Assembly (NCBI GenBank): GCA_942159475.1
Contig: OW804096.1
Coordinates: 128,020,941 to 128,084,940, forward strand
Length of the DNA stretch: 64,000 bases
Direction: 5' to 3'
DNA from: Sthenelais limicola
Taxonomy: Eukaryota; Annelida; Polychaeta; Phyllodocida; Sigalionidae
Made by a program: the position numbers and the translations under genes. The notes beneath the pieces are model-generated. The model saw nothing but the letters and a program-made list of their open reading frames with translations, did no database searches and was not told where the DNA came from. Shown piece by piece: positions 45,661 to 54,930 of this stretch (positions are counted from its first letter, which is position 1; each line of letters begins with the position of its first letter).

Positions 45661-45904
45661 GGGACCGTCGGACGGGAGCACCCGACCGCTCGACGGTGGC
45701 TGCGGTATCCACTTGCACGTCGAGCGGTCGCTAGGGTAACCGTCCGCTGGTGACCGCTCAGCGGACGGTCGATGTGTATGTGGATATCGTGCTTTTGAGT
45801 ATACATAAATGCGATGTATAAAATTTTGTGAGATAGGGATGTGGAAAAGGGGTGAGATGAAGGGTTGGTGACAGTCAAGTTGGGTGAAATGTCTATTTCT
45901 GTTT

Positions 45905-46160
45905 CACAGGTCAGGGAGAAGTTACTACATGGCCGGTGCATTTTGTGATTGTTTGTTGTTTTAGAGTGCATTTTAGTAGTGCATTTTAAACGTTCACAGT
46001 CCAGCAGGAAGTTTCTGCATGGGCTGTGTTTGCTCTGTGTGACTGTAGGTGGTTGTGAATGCAATTTTAGCATTCATGGGTCAGCGGAAAGTTTCTGCAT
46101 GGCCCACATTTATTCAATATGTCTCTTGTTGTTTTTGAGTGCAATTTTGAAGGTTTCAAA
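45905..46160 (+). repeat. Three imperfect units of about 85-90 bp
   Basis: Each unit carries (C/G)AG(G/C)(G/A)A(G/A)AAGTT(T/A)CT(G/A)CATGG, followed by TTGT(T)GTTTT or GGTGGTTGT and AGTGCA(A/T)TTT. The units begin near 45910, 45998 and 46080. No coding function is seen. Confidence 0.6.
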
Positions 46161-46337
46161 TGTTGGTATGTCTTTTGGGGACTGGGTGAGAGTGTGGATT
46201 TTATGACGCCCTGCAATATGCAACAAGCCTAATCCTCCAATATTCTGGTAAAATGACTTTCTGTAACCAATACAATGTTACTGTAACATTGCTGTAATGT
46301 GCTGTAGTTTTTTTATCGGTGTTATATATGGGTTGTA

Positions 46338-47013
46338 GGGCATTTTCCCCCGACCCATTCTCCCCGCTATACATTTTCCCAGCCCGCCATTCTCCCCGCC
46401 AAATGACCTCCCATCCGTCAATATCCCCACCTGCATTTTCCCCGCCAGTCTGGTGTTTACATGATGATACAATAAAATATGGATATCTAAATCCTGTAAA
46501 AAATTGTATTCATTATAAAATTATCATAAATAATTTGAGTGTGTCAACTCTCTCTACCGCTCTGTCCCTAATTAAATTGTTAGTCCTTACATTCCACATT
46601 AGGATTATTTTGAATTTATAAAGATATCTGTCAATTTCGATATGCTATTATGGGGGCCTGGAGAGAAGGAAAGACAACAATATACTGAAATTTACGTATA
46701 CGTATATATGTTAGAATTTGGCACCGATCATCAATATAATCCAATTCATAAATATTCCAGCTATCCATTTTGATCATTTTAAGTTCTATACTAATGAATA
46801 TGTAATGGATGATTAACCCATGTGCAACGAAACGATTTTTCAGTGATTGCTTTTATCATGTCTACTGGGTCGGTTTTAATCAACAATGCAGAAAATGAAA
46901 GCAAATTTCTAAACCGTTATGTTTAAATAACATGTCGTGCACGTGAAAAAGAATGCAGGCGTGGAAAGTGGTGGATGGGAGGCGGGGAGAATGTTGGCGG
47001 GGAAAACGCCGGA
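46338..47013. mobile_element. Element with ATTTTCCCCGCC-type inverted ends
   Basis: The left end has GGCATTTTCCCCCGACCC, CATTCTCCCCGC, CCCGCCATTCTCCCCGCC and CATTTTCCCCGCC. The right end, read on the minus strand, has GGCGTTTTCCCCGCC, CATTCTCCCCGCC and CTCCCATCC. The same motif set fills the 94-bp element at 10323-10416. Borders are approximate, no transposase is present and no target duplication is clear. Confidence 0.6.
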
Positions 47014-47079
47014 CACCGTTACACGATAGTTTCTTCATGATGAAGTGTACCTTTCGAATGATAAATAAAATGTACTTAC

Positions 47080-47673
47080 AATAACCACTTTGGACGGTTG
47101 GATAAGTACTCCACCTGAATTCCTATCGAGGGACCCAAAGCGTATTGTATATGCACTTCTGTTGGTACAAAGATAATTTAAAATTAATCTTTACGAGTCG
47201 TGACCATATTAATTTTACCTTTCTTGTTACCATTAATTATTAGGTCTGATACACTTGATGGTGATCTCATCTATTGGGAATCAGCTGGTTGTCTTTAAGT
47301 CACTTGGTTGTTTACGTACGAGCAGTAGGAAGGAAATGGGCGTATGTTATAGTTTGTTTATATGAAATAATTACCTGGACGGGGTATTTTACGTAACAAT
47401 TTGTTGAAGTATATATAATAATTGTGAAAATGACATGTCCTCATGTAATGAGAATACCTACGCGGCATATCCCATGCAATGACCTGCTGTAACTGCCCAT
47501 GTTTCACTTATAAGTGCACACGAACATGAATGTTCTCCTGATCTACGTAAGGATCCCTGCCATGGATAATCTGTTGCTGATTCGACGTTACTCCCTCCAA
47601 TGATGAACGGCAGTTTTGCCCCAATTGACGGAGCAACAAAAGCCAGGGCAAAAAACAAAAAGTATCCGGACAT
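47080..47673 (-). CDS. Chymotrypsin/elastase-like S1 protease, exons 1-2
   Basis: Exon 1 (47673-47462) starts MSGYFLFFALAFVAPSIGA, a clear signal peptide, then KLPF and the mature N-terminus IIGGSNVESATDYPWQGSL. It contains the catalytic His in TAGHC. I chose the ATG at 47673, which has A at -3 and starts the signal peptide; an in-frame ATG at 47724 would place a polar stretch before it. Exon 2 (47158-47080) encodes SAYTIRFGSLDRNSGGVLI and QPSKVVI. It joins in phase to HGGWG of exon 3, 36.8 kb away at 10263. Activation would cut after Phe, not Arg/Lys, suggesting a chymotrypsin-type activator or self-activation. It is a secreted digestive-type enzyme. Intron 1 is about 300 bp. Confidence 0.9.
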
Positions 47674-47758
47674 AATAGAACGCTTCTTAGTAGAGACCAA
47701 TATGTTAAATGGTTCAAGCCCCACAACCTGAGTTTATGTGCAATTAATCGTGACCCAT

Positions 47759-47865
47759 TCTTATCTCAAGTTTGTGAAAAAATAGAGAGGTTGCAGGTGA
47801 CTAAATGAAGTTGATATACATCTCGTAGGTTGCAGGTGACTAAATGAAGTTGATATACATCTCGT
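47759..47865 (-). promoter_or_regulatory. Protease upstream region: 39-bp tandem duplication, E-box and GATA words
   Basis: A 39-bp unit (47788-47826) is exactly repeated at 47827-47865, about 115-190 bp upstream of the protease ATG. On the minus strand each copy contains GTATATCAACTTCATT and CACCTG, an E-box of the type bound by bHLH factors. A GATAAG word lies at 47765-47760. The match to digestive-enzyme control elements is inference only. Confidence 0.45.
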
Positions 47866-49052
47866 CTTTACACGTAGGAGATTATTAATGTTATTAATTT
47901 AGAGCATATAGATAAACACGGGGAATTTCATACAGTTTACGTGATATCAATTTATCCCAACGGGTCTCTTAAAAACAAGCAAAACCGAAACGGTCAGTTT
48001 TACGTGATGAAATGAAAAGTTGAATATTTATTTGTGTTATTTCGTCGGATTTTTTTAAAAACTCGTTTATAAGGAATACGTACAACTGCGACTGGATTAC
48101 AGGGGATTAACCTCCAAGTTTAATGGGCATAATTATCTGTGAATATTCTGACGTCTGTTGCGTTCAAAATAATGTTTTCATTAAGTTTATGGATCGCAGG
48201 AGGTACATAACCTAAGTCAAAACAATTTTTATCACTGAAAATATCATTTATTCTCTGATACAGATAATCAGCTAAAATGGTTTATAACAAAATGGACAGC
48301 ACCTGGCGAATATGTATTATATTTGATCATTACAACTTCTTACAATAGTTTTCAAGCCTATGGTTTTACCAAGGATCCTTTGCATCTCTATAGATTGACG
48401 AACTGTAAGATGTATTAACGGAGTGCCATGCTTTGTTATAGCAAAACCAACATCAAATACTCAACATTCTATTTAATAACGACATCTTGTCCATTGCAAA
48501 GAGTCACAACTACACACTGTACTGAATTCTCTCATGACATCAATCTTTTAATATCTCCTGCATTAAGAATTTATCATGGTACATAGACTGATAATAAGTT
48601 GGATCATTCCGATCGATATGGTGCTCAAAATGTTATATTCGTTCGTCTCCAATCATAGTTAATCTTCATGAGGTACGTTCTATTCATTGCAAAATGACCC
48701 TCTTGGAGAGATCATTTCCATCTAGGATAATTCTGCGATAATAGTTCTTTCAATACCCTGCATACCTAGTAAAATAATATACAAATATATATCTAACACG
48801 CTTATATCTAAAATATGACATTAAGTGGGGCAGTTCATTTAAAAAACTGAACTCCCCAGTTTCGTTAAATACTTTTAGAATTGGTAATACTTGGCAAAGT
48901 GACAAAACTAGTCGTAAGTAGTACAACTTCTTTTCCCACAAGAGCTTAGATACAGTAATGGAATTTACTGGCGAGTTACCGATGGATGGCTGGAAGATGA
49001 GAAGGCAGTTTCAAGGACAATGGGTTTACCTAGATACATATCTATGGAACAC
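47866..49052. other. Intergenic DNA between protease and Cys-rich gene
   Basis: A/T-rich with only short non-coding-like frames. It should hold the 3' UTR of the Cys-rich gene and the distal promoter of the protease. Confidence 0.4.
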
Positions 49053-51027
49053 CTATCCATTTATATCATAAGTGTCTCTGGCACAGCACCAACAATTGCA
49101 ACAAGGACGACCCTTTAAACAAGGGCAACATGTGCAGCAAAAAACTACACGACAGCATCGTCTCCAAAAAGGTGACTTCTTCTTTGCTTCCTTGGCATCT
49201 AGAATACACAAAGTAAATGGAACCTATGATTGTTATTGTGTGATTAAATATTCCCAAGGCGATGTTATTATTATTGTTTATAGTTATTGTTATTTGAATA
49301 GTGATTATCTTAATAATGGTAATCAGCCTTTCCTGAGGGCATAAGATCGCAACGTCTCAACGTTTCATATCAACTAAACAAGTTCGAGGATATTGTTGTT
49401 GTGACAGTCAATACAGAATTAGTTCAAATCAGTTAGGGATTAGTTAAAATCATTGCCAAATGGAGGTTTCCCATGTGTCTAATGATAAGAAGAAATCTGT
49501 CCTGTTAAATGACTCCAATTGAATTGCCTCGTCTCTTGAACATGATCGATTTTTCTACTATAATATTTTTGTTTTTGCAAATACCTTTATATCCATTACA
49601 CATATGGCACAAGAGGCATTATAAAACATATCATATTTGCATATAACTATAAGCACATGAAAATTATTATAACGTGTTACCCACCGTCTTTTCCATTTGC
49701 CGTGGGTTCAACTGCATCAACTGCGTCAGCTTTGTGCCAAAGTGGATGTTGATCTGCATTAATGGAAATAAACTTAGATTATTTTACCTGAATATTATGT
49801 TCATGTTAGAAACTCATGATGAGTATTGTTAATCAGTCTAGGCTCAGCGCAGATAAGATAATAATGGCATGTAAGTGATTTGACGTCTATACGGCGCTAA
49901 TGACTTTCCCGACCCGTGACTAGGCGACCTAACGGGGTTATAATGGCACTTTGCCGTTTGGGGCGAGAGGTTCCCTCATTTTAGATGGACTCTCTCAAAT
50001 CTAAGCCTAGACTGTAAGATGTGCCAATGTGTACTTTTATTCAATTTCTGTATGGTCGAAAAAAACAAAAAACTCAAAAATATTATTAGTTAAGTGAATG
50101 ATAACATGAAATTGTGTATATCAAGAATGAACTTGATCTGCCGGGAGTAAATAAACATGCGTATGTCCTCCTGCTATGTAATTATAATGAAGTTAAAACG
50201 TTAAAATAACTAAAATATATAAAGGAATAACTATGTAATTTTTGAACTGTGTATCATGAGATTATTGGGCTCGCCTGAAAATGTTTACGCAATAAAATTT
50301 ATTTAAAAAAAAAAGAAAAAAGAAAAATTGAAGAGTAAAATAATATTCTTTTTTGTATTCCATTTACAGGCCAAGTCATTAATTTACAAGTACAATAGTT
50401 AATAAAATACGCATTTTGTCGTTCAACGACGTTTCTCATACGTTGACAGCTCAAAAATAATTTGTATATTTAAATTGCCACAACAGTCCTTTATATTTTT
50501 ACTGTTGATGTTTCGTTGCTCACCGATTAAAATCGTGAGCATGTACAGTATATTTATTCTTCTAATTCTAGAAGGTTTTGAATGCTTTTAAGGACACCAT
50601 TTCTCGTTGTTATGACATTGCATGGCCTATGACGATGACATTTTTAGCTCTTACCGACGCATGGTACGTATCCCTCATAACCTTCATTCTTCTTTCCACT
50701 TTCTCCCTCAGAGGTGGCGGAAGACGCTGAAAAACACAAAGCATTTGTATATTAATACCATTATACTATCACTAATAGTATAATTGACTCATAATAGGCT
50801 TTTTGCTATAGCCAAAGCATTACAAAAGTTATACCGTGAAATCACATAAGTTTCTACCTGTTCATATATAAAAGCTGTGAAAGCTGCTACCTTATTCAAG
50901 CTGGTAACAACAGTCATATTCTATGTTTAACGCCTTTTATCGAATTCCTTCAACTACAAAGCAATGTAATACAAATAAAGATGTTGTAAAACACACCTGG
51001 GTTATCGAGGCCTGACTTATCACCCAT
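49053..51027 (-). CDS. Small protein with C-terminal cysteine cluster (four exons)
   Basis: Exons are 51044-50997 (ATG at 51027), 50726-50655, 49753-49685 and 49198-49053. All introns are GT-AG, phases agree, and the coding length is exactly 318 nt (105 aa plus stop). The N-terminus reads MGDKSGLDNPASSATSEGE, then NEGYEGYVPCVDQHPLWHK. A basic segment (DAKEAKKKSPFWRR) precedes a 26-residue stretch with 12 Cys, made of CCRVVFCC, TCCPCLKG and RPCCNCWCC; the end is ARDTYDING. There is no signal peptide or long hydrophobic helix. Basic residues followed by paired Cys suggest a palmitoylated membrane tail or a metal-binding cluster; both are inference. A second donor 4 nt downstream (49681) would shift exon 4 into another open frame. 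The 5' exon border is inferred from splice signals. Family unknown. Confidence 0.6.
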
Positions 51028-51044
51028 CTTTATGGAAGGAGTCC

Positions 51045-54000
51045 CTGTTAAATAGAAGGATATATAACATCAAAGGTGTATCTTAACATCCTAAGTACTT
51101 TTCAAACACATTTCAAGGATCCCAAAAAGTGATCACCATAATGAATAATTCAGGTTATTGCAGAAATTATGGAGAAGTCCGGAAAATGTCCCTGATATAT
51201 AGATATTGTCGGATATAGTCAATTGGAATGCAATCCTTATTCGAAATGAATGATTGTATGAAAGCCTGGTATGTCTTTACAATAAGTGAACTATATAGGG
51301 CCTGCAAAGAAACCGGTGACTTTCTTAGTTTCTTAGGGACACTGCAATATAGTATTTCTTCAGTTCCCCGTACACTGTAGAGTAGATGCAATAAATGTGC
51401 ATTTGTTCATTTCAGTTCACTTCAGTTCAAGAACCTAGACCAATCCATGTGTACACACTACTGAATGGAATACATTGATGTTCCTTGGACCCCTATTTGG
51501 ATCCTATACTAATCGTCCCTATGACATCACTCCGAAAAACATTAGAATACATACGCCTACTCAGTGACTACCGCACTGTACCTCAAGATGTCTATACATT
51601 GCATTGTCGGTTGCCCTAAATATGTTTTAATACATAGAATTATAGACATAATAATAAATGGCTAATGCTAACATAGATAAAATAATATACTATCTGAGAT
51701 ACATTCTAAATCTGTATACACCCAGATGTAGTTATTCCATATATATTTCTCTCAAATAGTGCCAGCTGATCCTACAGAATATAAAATCGATAAACGTATA
51801 CCTCACCTGTGTACAGCTATATATATTCCAAACTAAATCCGTAATCACAATACGCAGCTTAAGCCTAGCCCCAGAGTTGTCTAAGTAGCACAAGCAACAT
51901 CCAGAGAATAAGGAAATTCAATTGTCATACACCTGTAACCAGGGTGGTCACTTTAAATGTGTGATCAGTGTGTACTACAACTTATGCCATGTATTTTCCC
52001 ATGACTCGATGTGAATAAACACCAGTGCAATAAAGGCTGTTATTCGACCAGGGGAATCTCTTTACCCGGGTGTGTGTATGTATACACAAATTCACGCCGA
52101 ATGTTTAGTACGACTCTTTAAGCTCGCTGGGGTCAAACCTAGAGGGAAGGTGCCACCACTAAAGTCACCGGCCCGTTTCACTCTAATTACTTTACATTTT
52201 CTATTATAGAAACCCTCACAACCGTGAAGTTGCCCCATCTCATAGGCCAAGGGAAAAACTAGCAAACGGCGCCCATCTATTATAAGAATTAATAAATAAT
52301 TGGTATTTTTAAACAAAAATCACGTTAATATATTATTATGAAGTTTCTCGGATTGGGTATAGAGTGCGATCTATATAAGCTATCACCAAAATAGAAATCA
52401 AACCTCCAGTTCCAGTGATGATTTCAAATCCTGTTTATCACGGAAATCACGATTGAAATATTGATCGAATCCATGGAGCTTTTAAAATGCCTTTCAATAA
52501 ACACGGCAGGTGATAATCATAAAGTGCAAGGGCATACTCAGGTAGACTTGACACGGAAAGCGTTTGTAATTTGTGGGTAAAATAAGAGAATTAACCATGC
52601 AGGTTCACCGCCAAAATACACGCAGAGAATATTAATCAGCTCCAGCTATGGCTTCATCCCGATAATCGCGCTAATTGTCAGTCATAGATAGCTATCCTTG
52701 ATGCCATTACGACTAATTAAATCTCCAATATGATAATTAACCCTTGAACATTTATGACAAATTTGACTTATTATCTAAATGTTTATACTCGTAGGTAAAA
52801 CCAACGACTAGCTCTACCTAAATCAAATTATTGGCAATCGTCTGTGAAATCACATATAGATCATCTATCTTCTCTTTCGTAACTATGCATGAATAAACAT
52901 TCCAAAAATATCCATTAATTACACACAATGTGTGTTCCCAATTTAGCCACACATACAAGAGAATTAGGGCACTGCATCCTTTCAGACCCCAACAATAACC
53001 CAAGGAAACCCCACCCCACAGTCACAATGCGCATGCAGATTGGGTATAATACATGTGTATAATATGGGTTTGTGTGTTGTTAGTGTGACGGGCCTGGAAG
53101 CTGTGGCCGCGATTCAGTCAAATGGAACGAATGGCCCGAGTCCATATAAAGGTTTAGGTCGGATTTGGCCACACCGTAGCCACGGAATTTTAAATCCTCT
53201 GCCCAAGTGCAGTCAAGATAACATCAGCACTTCTCTCCTTTTTTTGCTGAAAATCCACTTCCGTAAATTCGTCTATTTATAAATATACATGTGATTACAC
53301 TGGTATGTTGCTACTCTATATGTATTTGAACAGGCATAGCTATATGCATAATGATGGTGCATGTATGTATATGTATATGCCCGACTTGAAGTTGAAGTCA
53401 ACCAACCGAATTCCAGGTATTTCTAGGGCAGGTAAGAACCATAGCATGCCTGGGGATGCAATCCAAGACGTGCGTAGCAGCAAGGGGGTTATACATGTAC
53501 ATGTATGTTTATGGGGTGTGTTTTATGTCAAGTCCCCGGTTTTATCAAATACTCTCTAAAACATTGAGGTGTCAATATTCATACCTTCAAAACGTATCAA
53601 AATAATTGATTAGGGTCCTTTAAGAAGGTCACTTCTTGATCACTCTGCGTTTCTTTTGGGTGGGGAGTAACGTTCATGTACATAATATGCATGTATATCT
53701 ATTCATTATATATGTCACATTATGCACAACGTTGTAGATACGATATGTTTTATGATGGTGCAAATAGTAGTAATTCAAGTATTTGTGTAGTCACCGTTGC
53801 ATCAAAAGGGGGCATGTAATTGCCAGCGTCTATGCATGGGAAATATGCACTGAGAACATACCATGGCACATACCATGGTACATGCTCATCATGAAATACT
53901 ACACATACGAAGAACAAGTGAGGCATTTTGCCATATGTGTATAAGCGGGCGTACATACCATGGGTGGGATACATTCACACGCATATGTGTAGAAAATGCA

Positions 54001-54640
54001 GACTTCTTTTGTATGTACAAGGCCCTTTGTGCTATGCACAATATACAACATCCCCATATACTCAGCTATGTATTCATGTCCTCATGGCCTCTATTGTCTT
54101 TACGAGTACCCGACCACCAAGAAAAAAATCGGTATAGCCTACATATTTTATTCCTGCCGTGTTTTACATAGACTTTCTATTTTGGACGTGAAGGTAATAT
54201 AGCCACAATTCGAAAGTGTTTCTCTCCGATGAAGGTACATTTTCAACCAAGCCCTTCATTGGTATCGTCTAAGCTTTCTTGTAGCATGCTTTATCTATAG
54301 CCCTTTATACCCTTGTTATACTAGGTATTATTATTTTGAAGAGCACATGAAATTGTGTTTGTACATGTATATAAAGGGTATGTATTTCTAGGGAATTCAT
54401 TGCATTAAATTCTTACGCCCACTACAGGATCGGCAGTTTGACTACAATTTCATAACCTTACACATACATGTAGGCCTTATCTACACATTTATGATTGTCT
54501 TGATCTTGATCACAATGAGTTAACTGACCTTGAGTTGACGATTTACTCATAGAAATGTAGACGATTTAGTAAGGAAAAGGTTTGGTTAGTATATAATATA
54601 GTATGCATGGTTAGAACGTAGAATGCATCGTAAATGGACT
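51045..54640. other. Presumed 5' intron of the Cys-rich gene
   Basis: No gene is recognised. Short frames here lack domains or splice support. Confidence 0.35.
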
Positions 54641-54643
54641 TAC

Positions 54644-54830
54644 CTGTCTGTAAGTGTGGTACCTTTCGAGTCCCGCATGTAATGTGAAAACATGCAGCGA
54701 CAACAGACCAGTATATTAAGCGTGGAGATGACAGCTAACTTCCAAAGCCCCGCTTAAACCTACGCTACGGGTGGTAGGGAATAAAACAATTAACTGTAAA
54801 AACACCTGGTGACTCAACCTTATAAATCCG
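54644..54830 (-). promoter_or_regulatory. Candidate promoter and 5' UTR exon of the Cys-rich gene
   Basis: A TATA-like word (ATTTATAAGG, minus strand near 54828-54819) lies upstream of sequence ending GACAG followed by GTAAGT, a strong donor at 54644/54643. This could be the non-coding first exon that splices to the acceptor at 51045. A similar region with AAGG followed by GTAGGT lies near 55228. Both are inferred from signals only. Confidence 0.25.
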
Positions 54831-54930
54831 GCCCCGAACGCTGAGTGAATGAATATGTAATAAGTACTGATGGGAGATAAAAGCTTCCGTGTTCGTGATA
54901 CTGGTCGGTTTGAGTTTAAATTATTCACAT

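Larger units (their letters stand above)
41955..45788. mobile_element. 3.8-kb TIR element with paired GTATCCACTT motifs (copy b)
   Basis: The outer ends are GTATCCACTTACACGTCC at 41955 and, inverted, GATGTGTATGTGGATATC ending at 45788. Inner motif copies lie at 42075-42093 and 45704-45729. Five tandem copies of GACCGTC(C) lie at 41982-42018, with further CCGTC/GACGG words near both ends. It shares internal sequence (43975-44065, inverted) with the element at 17075-18607. Inside are a frameshifted ORF and two 167-bp direct repeats. It may be one element or a composite. Confidence 0.6.

Noticed and set aside
49066..49257. Leu-rich minus-strand ORF as the main product of exon 4
   Set aside because: The overlapping frame with the basic patch and ordered CC motifs fits the exon phases using the upstream donor; the Leu-rich frame is kept only as a possible alternative splice product.
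49860..49990. A G/C-richer patch that could suggest an RNA gene
   Set aside because: No cloverleaf, A/B-box pair or other RNA signature could be drawn.
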